A model generated the notes under the pieces. The model had not been told where the DNA came from. It did not search any database and worked only from the letters and a program-made list of their open reading frames with translations. Shown piece by piece: positions 45,043 through 54,165 of a stretch of 64,000 bases of DNA. Source of the DNA: Paraburkholderia caribensis (lineage in GTDB: Bacteria > Pseudomonadota > Gammaproteobacteria > Burkholderiales > Burkholderiaceae). The stretch covers positions 2,232,001 through 2,296,000 of the forward strand of contig NZ_CP026101.1 of the NCBI RefSeq assembly GCF_002902945.1, in the 5' to 3' direction. Position numbers and translations under genes: made by a program. Position 1 is the stretch's first letter; every line of letters starts with the position of its first letter.

Positions 45043-45996
45043 TCAGGTGCTGCGGCGCTTCCTTGCCGCCGCAACGGCAGGCATCGGAATCGGCACGCTG
45101 CCCTTCGTGCCCTCTTCGATCAGAAAGTCGCGGAACAGGCTCGCGACATGCGGCAGGCGCTTGTCCGACACATGCATCACATACCAGTCGCGTTCGATCG
45201 GGTTGTCGGGCAGCGGCAACAGCGCGAGCAACCCCGCCTGAAATTCCAGCGAGCACGCGTGCAGCGACAGAAACGAAATGCCGAGCCCCGCTTCCACCAG
45301 TTGCTTGATTGCCTCGTTGCTCGACAGTTCGGAACCGATATGAAGCTTGTGGCCCGCCTGCCTGAACAGGTTTTCCACCGTCGAGCGCGTGCCTGAACCG
45401 CGCTCGCGCACGAACAGGTTCGCCGACTCCAGATCGCCAAGCGTGAGGCGCTTCTTTTTCATCAGCGCATGCGAAGGCGACGCGACGAAAGCCATCGGAT
45501 GCTTGGCGAACACCGTGGCCACCGTGCGCAATTCACGCGGCGGGCTGCCCATCACGGCGAGATCGATTTCATGTGTCGCGAGCATGCGGATGATGTCCGC
45601 GCGATTGCCCACCTTGAATTGCACCTTCACTTGCGGTCGCGCTTCCGTAAAGCGCACGAGAAACGGCGGGATCAGATACTCGGCCGTCGTGATCGCACCG
45701 ATGCGCAGTGTGCCGCCCTGCTCGCCGTGCAATGCGGCGAGATCGTCGGCGGCGCCGTTCCACAGGTCGAGAATTTCGAGCGCATAGCGCGCGAGTATTT
45801 CGCCCGCCGCCGTCAGTTGCACGCCCCGCCCCACGCGCTGCAGCAGCGGTGCGCCCGCTGCATCTTCCAGCAAGCGGATTTGCAGCGATACGGCGGGCTG
45901 CGTCAAGCGCAATTCCTCCGCCGCGCCCGACACGCTGCCGAGCTTCGCCACCGTATGAAGCGCCTTCAATTGACGAAATGTCGCTGCCTTTAACAT
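45043..45996 (-). CDS. LysR-family regulator, CbbR-like
   Basis: 317 residues. The N-terminal helix-turn-helix (VAKLGSVSGAAEELRLTQPAVSLQIRLLE) and effector motifs GAITTAEYLIPPFLVRF and GNRADIIRMLATHEIDLAVMG are those of CbbR-type regulators. No Calvin-cycle genes are nearby. It is divergent from the NADH dehydrogenase-like gene across 129 bp, so it probably controls that gene; the permease/oxidase pair is another possible target. Confidence 0.88.
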   Translation of the reverse strand: MLKAATFRQLKALHTVAKLGSVSGAAEELRLTQPAVSLQIRLLEDAAGAPLLQRVGRGVQLTAAGEILARYALEILDLWNGAADDLAALHGEQGGTLRIGAITTAEYLIPPFLVRFTEARPQVKVQFKVGNRADIIRMLATHEIDLAVMGSPPRELRTVATVFAKHPMAFVASPSHALMKKKRLTLGDLESANLFVRERGSGTRSTVENLFRQAGHKLHIGSELSSNEAIKQLVEAGLGISFLSLHACSLEFQAGLLALLPLPDNPIERDWYVMHVSDKRLPHVASLFRDFLIEEGTKGSVPIPMPAVAAARKRRST

Positions 45997-46125
45997 AAGT
46001 GAAAACCTATATGTTCTGTACAAACATTAAATTGTGCTGCGGTTTCACCCAATTCTATACTCGACCTCACTGATGATGTTCGCGCATGAATCCGCATTGA
46101 AAAACGTTTCAGGAGAGTACGCATC

Positions 46126-47478
46126 ATGACCTCGATCGATCGACACACCGCAAGTAGCACACACACTGCGCCGCACCGAATCGTCGTCGTTGGCGGCGGC
46201 GTGGGTGGACTGGGACTCGCCACGCGTCTTGGCGAATCGCTCGGCAAGAGCGGGCATGCGCAAGTCGTTCTCGTCGACCGCTCGCCTACGCACTTCTGGA
46301 AGCCGCTGCTGCACGAGGCCGCATCGGGCCAGATCGATCCCGCCACGCATCAGCTGCAATTCGCGGTGCAGGCGCGGCGTCACGGCTTCGAGTTCGAACA
46401 GGGTGCGCTGCAATCGCTCGATCGCGCGCAGCGTCACATCACGATCAGCGCAACGTGCGATGACAACGGCCGCGAAGTGCTCCCCGCGCGCCGCATCGCG
46501 TTCGATACGCTCGTGTTCGCACTCGGCAGCGTGACCAACTACTTCGGCGTCAAGGGCGCGGAGCAACATGCGCTGCCGCTGGAGTCCGTCACGCATGCGG
46601 AATCGTTCCGCCGCAAGCTGCTCGACGCGTGCACGCGGGCGAATCATGTACGGCGCGTGAGCGGCGCGCAGCACGTGCAGCCGGTGTCGATCAACATCGT
46701 CGGAGCGGGTGCAACGGGCGTCGAGCTTGCAGCGGCGTTGCGCGACAGCATCCGTTTGATGCATCGCTACAGCCTGTTCGCACTCGATCCGGAGCGCGAC
46801 TTTCGCATTCGCCTGATTGAAGGCACGGAGCGTGTGTTGCCCGCGTTGTCGCAACGCATTTCAGCGCGTGCGCAGCGGATACTCAGCGGTCTCGGCGTCG
46901 AAGTCCTCACGACGACACGCGTGACGGAAGTCCGCGCGGATGCCGTGCTCACGCACGACGGCCAGCATCTGCCAAGCGATATCGCCATCTGGACGGCAGG
47001 CATCGCCGGGCCGCCCGTGTTGCGCGTGCTAGATGGTATCGACGTGAACCGCAATGCGCAGGTGCTCGTGACGCGCACGCTGCAGACCACGAACGATGCG
47101 AACATCTTCGCGCTCGGCGATTGTGCGGCCTGCCCTTCGCACGCGGACGGCTTTCTCGCGCCGCGCGCCCAGGTCGCGCATCAGCAGGCGATGTTCCTGG
47201 CTCGCGCGCTGAAGTGCCGTGTCGGCGGGGAAGCGCTGCCCGAATTCACGTATCGCGATGCGGGCACGCTGGTCGGGTTCGGCGACGTCGGCACGATAGG
47301 CAGCCTGAGCGGCCTGCGCGAGCGGACCGTGTTCGTCGACGGCTGGCTCGCCACCGTCGTGTACCGGCTGATCTATCGCCGGCACGTGATGACGGTCACG
47401 GGCTTCGCGCGCATGGCGCTCGATACCGCAAGCCAATGGCTGCGGCGCCGCGCCCATCCCGTGATCCGGCTGCATTGA
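46126..47478 (+). CDS. ndh: Type II NADH dehydrogenase-like FAD oxidoreductase
   Basis: 450 residues. Two dinucleotide-binding motifs, RIVVVGGGVGGLGLAT (FAD) and INIVGAGATGVELAA (NADH), and the ANIFALGDCAACP flavin motif give the NDH-2 pattern. HFWKPLLHEAASG matches the early conserved segment. It transfers electrons from NADH to quinone without pumping protons. The C-terminal Arg-rich amphipathic stretch likely anchors it to the membrane. AGGAG supports the ATG at 46126. It is divergent from the CbbR-like gene. Confidence 0.88.
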   Translation: MTSIDRHTASSTHTAPHRIVVVGGGVGGLGLATRLGESLGKSGHAQVVLVDRSPTHFWKPLLHEAASGQIDPATHQLQFAVQARRHGFEFEQGALQSLDRAQRHITISATCDDNGREVLPARRIAFDTLVFALGSVTNYFGVKGAEQHALPLESVTHAESFRRKLLDACTRANHVRRVSGAQHVQPVSINIVGAGATGVELAAALRDSIRLMHRYSLFALDPERDFRIRLIEGTERVLPALSQRISARAQRILSGLGVEVLTTTRVTEVRADAVLTHDGQHLPSDIAIWTAGIAGPPVLRVLDGIDVNRNAQVLVTRTLQTTNDANIFALGDCAACPSHADGFLAPRAQVAHQQAMFLARALKCRVGGEALPEFTYRDAGTLVGFGDVGTIGSLSGLRERTVFVDGWLATVVYRLIYRRHVMTVTGFARMALDTASQWLRRRAHPVIRLH

Positions 47479-47507
47479 ACCGGGGGCACGCGCAGAACGG
47501 CAGGCGG

Positions 47508-48401
47508 TCAGTCGAGAAACTCGGCCGACCGCTTGCGCAACGCGGCCCCGAAGTCGTCGAGCCAACCGATCGACAGCCGCCAGCTCTGCCAATACAGATC
47601 GACGTCGAGATGCTTGCCCGGCGCCATGTCGATCAGTTCGCCGCTTTCCAGTTGCGCGGCGATCATCCGCTCCGGGCACATGCCCCAGCCCATTCCCGTC
47701 GCGCACGCGCGCAAGAAACCGGATACGTGCGGAATCCAGTGCGTCGGCGCATCGACTTCGCCACGCGTGATCTTCTGCACGAAGCGCTTTTGTAGCTGAT
47801 CTTTCGGATTGAAGTCGACGCACGGCGCGCCGCGCAGCGCGTCGCGGCCGATGCCCTCGCTGAAATAGCGCTCGTAGAACGCGGGCGTGCAAACGGCACG
47901 GTAACGCATGCGCCCCAGACGCGTCGAACGGCACCCCTGCACGGGCTCCGACTGTGTCGTCACCGCGCCCTGCACGCTGCCGTCGCGAATCCGCTGCGCG
48001 GTATGGTCCTGATCGTCGATCACCAGGTCGAGCAGCATGCCGCGCTCCGCGCAAAAGTCCGCGACCGCGTCGATGAACCATGTGCCGACACTGTCGTCGT
48101 TCACCGCGACGCGCAAGGTCGGCCACGGTTCGAGCAGCGCGCCGGGCAACTCGGGCATGCGGCCATTGAGCTCCGCTTCCAGCAATTGCACGCGCTCCGT
48201 ATGCCTGCACAGCAGCGCGCCCGAGCGGGTCGCCGTGCACGGCTGCCCGCGCTTGACGAGCACGCTGCCGACGCGCTCCTCCAGCAGTTTCACCCGCTGC
48301 GACACGGCGGAAGGCGTCACGTTCAGCGCCGTAGCCGCGCGGTCGAACGAGCCGTGGCGCACGACGGCCGCGAGTGCATCCAGCAAAGCATAGTCCAGCA
48401 T
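47508..48401 (-). CDS. argP: LysR-family regulator ArgP (IciA/LysG group)
   Basis: 297 residues. The opening LDYALLDALAAVVRHGSFDRAATALNVTPSAVSQRVKLLEERVG is highly characteristic of ArgP/LysG. In relatives it senses lysine or arginine and activates an exporter gene. It is divergent from a LysE/ArgO-type exporter across about 97 bp, the classical arrangement. It ends 29 bp from the convergent ndh-like gene. Confidence 0.93.
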   Translation of the reverse strand: MLDYALLDALAAVVRHGSFDRAATALNVTPSAVSQRVKLLEERVGSVLVKRGQPCTATRSGALLCRHTERVQLLEAELNGRMPELPGALLEPWPTLRVAVNDDSVGTWFIDAVADFCAERGMLLDLVIDDQDHTAQRIRDGSVQGAVTTQSEPVQGCRSTRLGRMRYRAVCTPAFYERYFSEGIGRDALRGAPCVDFNPKDQLQKRFVQKITRGEVDAPTHWIPHVSGFLRACATGMGWGMCPERMIAAQLESGELIDMAPGKHLDVDLYWQSWRLSIGWLDDFGAALRKRSAEFLD

Positions 48402-48498
48402 TAGCGTTCCTTAAGCGGCGTTACCGAAATTAGCTTCTCTTATTCTATCGACGACGGCACACTCACGCCATCCGATCCCCTCTCTCCATCACACCATC

Positions 48499-49122
48499 AT
48501 GAACTGGCTGGCTTTTTCGCACGGCGCCGCGTTGTGCGCCTCCCTGATCGTCACTATCGGCGCGCAAAACGCGTTCGTGCTCCGTCAAGGCATCATGCGT
48601 TCGCATATCGGCAAGATCGTGCTGCTGTGCACGCTGTCGGATTTCCTGCTGATCGGCGCGGGCGTGGGTGGCGCGTCGGTGCTGGTCGAGCGTTATCCGA
48701 CCTTTATCCACGCGCTGTTGTATGTGGGTCTCGCCTATCTCGCGTGGTTCGGCATCAGCGCACTGGTACGCGCGGTGCGCCCCGGCCACGCCACCCTCGA
48801 TGCCGATGCGAAAGCCGACACCGCGCCGCCCGTGCAACGCGCGCTGCCCATCGTGCTGATGACGCTCGCGTTCACGTGGCTCAACCCGCACGTCTATCTG
48901 GATACGTTTCTGTTGATCGGCACGGCGGGGGCACGGGAAGCGCAAGGCTCGCGCGCCGCATTCGCGATCGGCGCGATGGCCGTCAGCGCGATCTGGTTCG
49001 TCGCATTGGGGTATGGAGCGCGCGCGCTTGCGCCGCTGTTCAAACGTGCTACCGCCTGGCGCGTGCTGGATGGCGCGATCGGCAGCATGGTGTTGCTGCT
49101 GGCCGTCACGCAGTTGCGTTGA
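48499..49122 (+). CDS. LysE/ArgO-family basic amino acid exporter
   Basis: 207 residues with about six membrane helices. SLIVTIGAQNAFVLRQGI at helix 1 and LTLAFTWLNPHVYLDTFLLIG are the signatures of LysE/ArgO, which excrete lysine and/or arginine. It is controlled, by analogy, by the divergent ArgP. The ATG at 48499 has only a weak upstream purine stretch. It converges with the last pel operon gene (39-bp gap). Confidence 0.93.
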   Translation: MNWLAFSHGAALCASLIVTIGAQNAFVLRQGIMRSHIGKIVLLCTLSDFLLIGAGVGGASVLVERYPTFIHALLYVGLAYLAWFGISALVRAVRPGHATLDADAKADTAPPVQRALPIVLMTLAFTWLNPHVYLDTFLLIGTAGAREAQGSRAAFAIGAMAVSAIWFVALGYGARALAPLFKRATAWRVLDGAIGSMVLLLAVTQLR

Positions 49123-49161
49123 TTCGTTGATACCTCGATGCGCTGATCCGCGAGCCGCCGT

Positions 49162-50097
49162 TCAGCGCCCGAGCGAGACCTTCGTGAGCGGCTCGGCGTC
49201 CTTGATGATCGAGTGGCTCAAGCCGATGGTCTGCAATCCGCCGTCCGCCACATACGGCACGATGCCGAGCGCACTGATCTTCTGCACGATGTCACGGCGG
49301 CAGGCATCGTCTTCCGGCGGGCAATAGTCGATCGAGATCACGGGCAGGCGGTAGCGTTCGTGTATCTCACGCGCCTGGGCCAGCAGCCATTCGCGGTCGT
49401 TGCCGGGTACTTCGTCGTAACGCTGATTCGCCTGATCCCAGCGCCCGAACAGCGATTCGAATGCGACGGCCGCAACCTGTTCGTGCACCTGCGGCAGGAT
49501 TTCAAAGCCTCGGTTCAGTATCAGCCGCGCTTGCGGATAGCGGGCCTTCAATTCGCGCAACACCGCGCCAATGCCCGCCTGCTGCTGCGCCCGTTCGGCG
49601 TCCGTCTTCGCGACCAACTGATACGAATCCAGCGTATCGAGAAAAAAGCCGCGATAGCCGCGTTCCCACAGCGGCTTGATGATCTGATCGACGAAAAACG
49701 CCGGCCATCCAGAAGCCGTCTGATCGACGACCGTCGATGCCCACGCCGCATTGCTGCCCGCGAACCACGTCTTCGGCATCTGCGCGTAGTACGCGCGCTC
49801 TTTCGTCACTTCGCCGACGCTCACATACGCGTACCAGTTCGGGCAATGCGCCGTATGCGCGCGCGGGTCGAAACCGCTATCGGGTTCGATCACCACGGTA
49901 TCGAACGGTTCGAACCGTTCGGCCTGCACGTTCGCGCCGTAGAAAAACGCAACCGCCCCGATTCCCGTCGACGACGCCCGCTTGCACGCGGCCAGCGCGG
50001 GCCGCACCCACGCAACCGACAGCAACAGGATGACCACCGCCGCGCAAACGACGACGATCCACGAAACGCCCAGACGGGCGAGCGAACTGGCTGTCAT
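49162..50097 (-). CDS. Membrane-anchored PelA-hydrolase-like glycosidase (polygalactosaminidase type)
   Basis: 311 residues. One membrane helix (about 12-36) anchors a single TIM-barrel domain like the N-terminal hydrolase of PelA. It keeps YAYVSVGE (90-96), Asp154 in GYRGFFLDT, NRGFE (195-199) and Glu214 in AVAFESLFG, the residues equivalent to Asp160 and Glu218 of P. aeruginosa PelA. It probably cuts alpha-1,4-linked GalNAc/GalN polymer in the periplasm. It starts 8 bp after the pelG stop as the last gene of the operon. It is not part of the canonical seven-gene pel set. Confidence 0.85.
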   Translation of the reverse strand: MTASSLARLGVSWIVVVCAAVVILLLSVAWVRPALAACKRASSTGIGAVAFFYGANVQAERFEPFDTVVIEPDSGFDPRAHTAHCPNWYAYVSVGEVTKERAYYAQMPKTWFAGSNAAWASTVVDQTASGWPAFFVDQIIKPLWERGYRGFFLDTLDSYQLVAKTDAERAQQQAGIGAVLRELKARYPQARLILNRGFEILPQVHEQVAAVAFESLFGRWDQANQRYDEVPGNDREWLLAQAREIHERYRLPVISIDYCPPEDDACRRDIVQKISALGIVPYVADGGLQTIGLSHSIIKDAEPLTKVSLGR

Positions 50098-50105
50098 AAA
50101 ACCGT

Positions 50106-51479
50106 TCAGTTACGCAGCATGTAAGTTTCGTATTCGAGCTTGCTGAACTTGCGATCCAGCAGTTGCACGGCGGCCGCGACGAGGATCAGCAGCGTCAGCG
50201 CGAAGCCATAACCATAATAGTCCGGCTGCATGTACAACGTAATACCCGTGAGGATACCGTTCAACAGCACGAACGCAAGACACAGACGCAACACGGTGCG
50301 CCGCGCGTCGAGATAGAAGAACACGTTCAGCAGGCCGAGCAGCAATACCTGCAGGCTCGCGGCGATCACGTCGACCATCATCAGCGGCATATACAGCGAC
50401 GATATCCCCAGCGCATCGAGCACCAGATGGCCGAACGCGAGAATCAGCAGCAGCACCACCGCCTGAATCTTCACGATCTCATACAGGCCCGCGCGCACGC
50501 TGCCGACCATCATGTCGCGCATGTCGTTGATATGGCGCAGCGTCGCGCCGCTGCGCACGGCGTCGTAGAAGCGGTCGTAGTATTCGACGAAATCCGCCTC
50601 GATGCGCACGAGGAAGGTCGCCATGCCCGGCATCACACATACGTAAGCGATAAAAACGGGAATATCGTAGATCACGGACGCATGCAGCGGCCCGATCACT
50701 TTCGACCCCGTGCCCGGCGCATACCAGAACATGAACTTGTCGAGCCACACGCCGAGATTGAACAGGAAGCCGACCAACGCAAGGCTCGGATACGCGAAGC
50801 GCTTCTGGAACACCTCGAACGAAATGAAGCGCGGGCTGCGATAGTTGCGATAGATGAGCCCCGACAATCCCGCGAGCAGCACGACATGCCCGGCGACGAA
50901 GCCGCCCAGCAAGCCCGACAGCCCGTGCGTATTGAGCATCAACGCGAACGCGACGGTACAACCGTAGCCGATTGCGAACACGAAGAGAATCTGCCGGTAC
51001 TGCTTCACGCTCGACAGGAAGATCACCGCGATCCAGATATTGCTGACCACCACGAAGCCCGCCACCATCAGCAGCCGGTACATCAGCGGCTCGCCGCGAA
51101 ACCCCAACGCGACAGCGATAACACCCAGCACGCCCGACGCCGCCGTCGAAACCAGCACGACGCCGTTGTAGTTCGACAGCACGAGGTCGTCGCGCTTCTC
51201 GAAGATCCGGTCGGAAATGAAGCGTGTGAACGACAGTTGCAGCGGCCCCGTGAGGATCAGACTGCACGCAATCAGATACGTCACCGACACCTGGAACTGC
51301 ACGATCGCGTACTTCGGGATCACGAACGCGAGGCTCATCACGCCGATGATCAGAATGCCGAAGATCGACAGGATCAGCGGACCGGAACTGATCAGCCCCG
51401 CATAGGCGTAGGCGCGCGCAACACCCGTCAGCGTCTGGTGCTTGAGAATCTTGCGAAGCTCGAATCCAATGCCAGCCAT
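50106..51479 (-). CDS. pelG: Pel polysaccharide inner-membrane transporter subunit PelG
   Basis: 457 residues, about 12 membrane helices, MATE/Wzx-like (PST family). The N-terminus MAGIGFELRKILKHQTLTGVARAYAYAGLISSGPL is typical of PelG. Together with PelD, PelE and PelF it forms the inner-membrane synthase complex that moves the growing polymer. The ATG overlaps the pelF stop by one base. Confidence 0.95.
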   Translation of the reverse strand: MAGIGFELRKILKHQTLTGVARAYAYAGLISSGPLILSIFGILIIGVMSLAFVIPKYAIVQFQVSVTYLIACSLILTGPLQLSFTRFISDRIFEKRDDLVLSNYNGVVLVSTAASGVLGVIAVALGFRGEPLMYRLLMVAGFVVVSNIWIAVIFLSSVKQYRQILFVFAIGYGCTVAFALMLNTHGLSGLLGGFVAGHVVLLAGLSGLIYRNYRSPRFISFEVFQKRFAYPSLALVGFLFNLGVWLDKFMFWYAPGTGSKVIGPLHASVIYDIPVFIAYVCVMPGMATFLVRIEADFVEYYDRFYDAVRSGATLRHINDMRDMMVGSVRAGLYEIVKIQAVVLLLILAFGHLVLDALGISSLYMPLMMVDVIAASLQVLLLGLLNVFFYLDARRTVLRLCLAFVLLNGILTGITLYMQPDYYGYGFALTLLILVAAAVQLLDRKFSKLEYETYMLRN

Positions 51480-53116
51480 CAGCGCACTCCTTCTGTCTGT
51501 GCCGACTGTGACGACTGTGCCGCTGCGGCCCTGCCCGCATGCATCGGACAGCCGCCGCCCTGCCTGCCTTCAGCGCCCTTGACCTGCGAAGGCGCCGCCA
51601 TCAAACGCTGATACAGCACACGATATTGATCGATCATCTGCGCCTTCGTATAAAAACGACGCACGCGCGCCAGTCCCGCCTGTTGTGCGGCGAGCCAGCG
51701 CGGCTCGTCGCCGAGCAGATCGAGCACCGCCTGCGCGAACGCAGCGGGATTGGCGATCGGCACCACGCTGCCCGCCGCGCCCAGCGCGCGGTCCTCGTCG
51801 CCGTAGCCTTCGATCAACTGGCGGCACGAGCCCACGTCCGTCGTGATCGACGGGATGCCCGCCGCGAAGCCTTCCAGCACGACGAGTGGAAGCGCCTCGC
51901 TGATCGACGTCAACGCAAGCACATCGACCTGCGGCAGAATTTCGTCGATGCGCTGAAAGCCGAGAAACTTCACGTTGTTCGCAAGACCAAGGCTTTCCGC
52001 CAGCGCGCGGCATTCCTGCGCGTACGCCGGATCTTCTTCCTCGGGCCCGACGATCCACCCTTCGATATCCGGCATCGCGCGCGACGCGATGAAGAGCGCG
52101 CGAATGAAGGTCTTGATGTCCTTGATGGGCACCACGCGGCCGATTAGCGCGACCACGTTGCGCGGTCGTGCCACGCGTTTGTCGACGAGCGGCGCGAGAC
52201 CGTCGACGTCCACGCCGTTCGGAATGTTGCGCGTGCGCGCGGCTCGCGCGCCGTCCGCGATCTGCCGCTGACGGTTCGCTTCGTACAGCGCGACGATATC
52301 GTCGGCGGCGTCATAGGCGAGCTTGCCAAGAGCCTCGAAGAAACGCACCCACAGTTCGCGAAAGTAGCTGATCTTCGAAATGTCGCGCTCGAATGCACCC
52401 CGGTTGTCGCGAATCCATTGGCTTTGCAGCAGATCGATCTTGCGCTCTTTCGTATAGATGCCGTGCTCGGAAACGAGCAGCGGCCGCCCAGTCCGGTAGT
52501 GCAGCAAGGCGCCGAGAAAGCCCGCATAACCCGTCGATACCGTGTGATAGACCTTCGCGGGCGGCAACTGCCCGGCGACGCGCGCGAGCTGCCACAACGG
52601 CTTGTGCATGATGCGCACGGTCCAGAAGTAATCGGTGAACGACGGGTCCGTGCAATGGCGGTGATACTGGTCGACGATGAAGTCCCACGCTGCACGGCTC
52701 GTCAGGAACTGTTCCTCGCTGAGCGGCGCCTTGTCGCCGATCAACTGCACCATGTCGGCCATCATCGCGCCGGCATCGACTTCGCCGCCGTTGCGCCACG
52801 CTTCGTGCAGCGCCGCAGATTGCGCGAACGCCTGCGCATCGCCGGGAATTTCGCGCGCCGCCTGATCGTCGGCACTGGACGTTTCGTACAGGTAATGCGC
52901 CTCGAAGTGCACGACGTTGTCGGGCAGCGCGTAGGCGGCCGCCTTGTAGTCCTCTTCGCGGCTGCCGATGAACGCAATCGCAAAGCGGATCTCCGGGTAC
53001 GAGCGGAGCATTTCGTTGACCCAGCTCGACACGCCGCCGCGCACATACGGGAACGTGCCTTCGAGCAGCAGGCAGACATCGGCGTCCGCAGCGCGGCGCA
53101 TCAGTGACGGTTTCAT
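51479..53116 (-). CDS. pelF: Pel polysaccharide glycosyltransferase PelF
   Basis: 545 residues, GT4 family. The opening DVCLLLEGTFPYVRGGVSSWVNEM is diagnostic. The donor-binding half has ALIGRVVPIKDIKTFIRA and ALTSISEALPLVVLEGFAAGIP, including the E-x7-E type motif. It uses UDP-GalNAc and/or UDP-GlcNAc in the cytoplasm. The start ATG at 53116 overlaps the pelE stop (ATGA). The longer open frame upstream is antisense noise within pelE. The C-terminus has a 30-residue Ala/Gln-rich tail. Confidence 0.96.
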   Translation of the reverse strand: MKPSLMRRAADADVCLLLEGTFPYVRGGVSSWVNEMLRSYPEIRFAIAFIGSREEDYKAAAYALPDNVVHFEAHYLYETSSADDQAAREIPGDAQAFAQSAALHEAWRNGGEVDAGAMMADMVQLIGDKAPLSEEQFLTSRAAWDFIVDQYHRHCTDPSFTDYFWTVRIMHKPLWQLARVAGQLPPAKVYHTVSTGYAGFLGALLHYRTGRPLLVSEHGIYTKERKIDLLQSQWIRDNRGAFERDISKISYFRELWVRFFEALGKLAYDAADDIVALYEANRQRQIADGARAARTRNIPNGVDVDGLAPLVDKRVARPRNVVALIGRVVPIKDIKTFIRALFIASRAMPDIEGWIVGPEEEDPAYAQECRALAESLGLANNVKFLGFQRIDEILPQVDVLALTSISEALPLVVLEGFAAGIPSITTDVGSCRQLIEGYGDEDRALGAAGSVVPIANPAAFAQAVLDLLGDEPRWLAAQQAGLARVRRFYTKAQMIDQYRVLYQRLMAAPSQVKGAEGRQGGGCPMHAGRAAAAQSSQSAQTEGVR

Positions 53117-54165
53117 GTGGACCAGTAACGCGCAACAGGATTGAGCATCGGCAGCGTCGCGGCATTGCCGAGCGACGCGAGCAGTTCGGACACGCGCGCA
53201 TAATCGCCGCGCAGATATTCGACTTCGGCGAGCCACGGCACCAGACGCTCGCGCGGAAAACCTAGCGATTGCGCACGGTCCATGTGCTGCGCGGCTTCGT
53301 CGGCGGCGCCGTTGGTCAGCGCGAGGCGGCCGCGAATCATCCACAATGCAGCGTCGCTTGCGTCGATCTCCAGCGCGGCGCGCGCATGGCGGTCCGCCTG
53401 TTCGAGCGTGTGCCGATAGACGACGCCCTGCACGAGGTTTTGATAGATAAGCTCGAAATACAGCTCGGCAAGCTGCCGGTTGATCGCATGACGATCGCCT
53501 TCCGACTGGGCCGATTCCAGCGTCTTCGACGCATGGAAAATGCGCTGCATCACATCGTTTTCCGCCTGATCCAGCGTGCCGTACGCGATCAGGCGCACGT
53601 CTTCGACCGGGTCCGCGAGCAGATCGCGCAGCAGCGTGCCCGTCGTGCGGGTCGGCATGCTCTGGATCGCGACGAGCGCCGACAGGCGATCGGCGGCCGC
53701 GACTTTCGTGTTCACGAGCCGCGCCTGCAAGCGCGCGCCGCCGCCGTGCGAAACACGCGACATCAGATACGTGACGAACTCGGGCGCAGGCACATCGCCC
53801 ATTTCGTCGTCCGCATGCGAGACCGGATAGCACGCAGCCCAGATGCAGCTCACCAGTACCACGACGCCGCCGAGCAGCGGCACGAACGTGCACGCAAGAC
53901 CGAGCAGCAGCAAGCTCCACGCGCGCGGCTCGCGATACCGCAGCGGCAGCAGCAGGCGGAACAGCAGCGCCTGAAGCACGCCGCACACCGCATTGAAGGC
54001 CACGGCGGGCAGCAGCGGATCGTACGCAGTCGATACGTTCGCGAAGTACACAATGCCCACGCACTGAAGACCGGCAACGATGACAATGCCAGGCGCGGCG
54101 AGCACGGCGGCCAGTCCGGCCACGAACCCGCCGCCGCGGGAGCGGTTTGCGGTGGCCTTATCCAT
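53113..54165 (-). CDS. pelE: Pel inner-membrane scaffold protein PelE
   Basis: 350 residues. Two membrane helices at the N-terminus (about 14-40 and 80-112) precede a cytoplasmic TPR-like helical domain (about 200-340: ALYFELIYQNLVQG, ALEIDASDAALWMIRGRLALTNG). PelE helps hold PelD, PelF and PelG together. The ATG at 54165 overlaps the pelD end by a few bases; a GTG at 54174 is an alternative. Confidence 0.92.
   Translation of the reverse strand: MDKATANRSRGGGFVAGLAAVLAAPGIVIVAGLQCVGIVYFANVSTAYDPLLPAVAFNAVCGVLQALLFRLLLPLRYREPRAWSLLLLGLACTFVPLLGGVVVLVSCIWAACYPVSHADDEMGDVPAPEFVTYLMSRVSHGGGARLQARLVNTKVAAADRLSALVAIQSMPTRTTGTLLRDLLADPVEDVRLIAYGTLDQAENDVMQRIFHASKTLESAQSEGDRHAINRQLAELYFELIYQNLVQGVVYRHTLEQADRHARAALEIDASDAALWMIRGRLALTNGAADEAAQHMDRAQSLGFPRERLVPWLAEVEYLRGDYARVSELLASLGNAATLPMLNPVARYWST

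Noticed and set aside
48402..48498. Lysine riboswitch before the LysE-type exporter
   Set aside because: The gap is only 97 bp and lacks the required multi-helix structure; ArgP control explains the arrangement.
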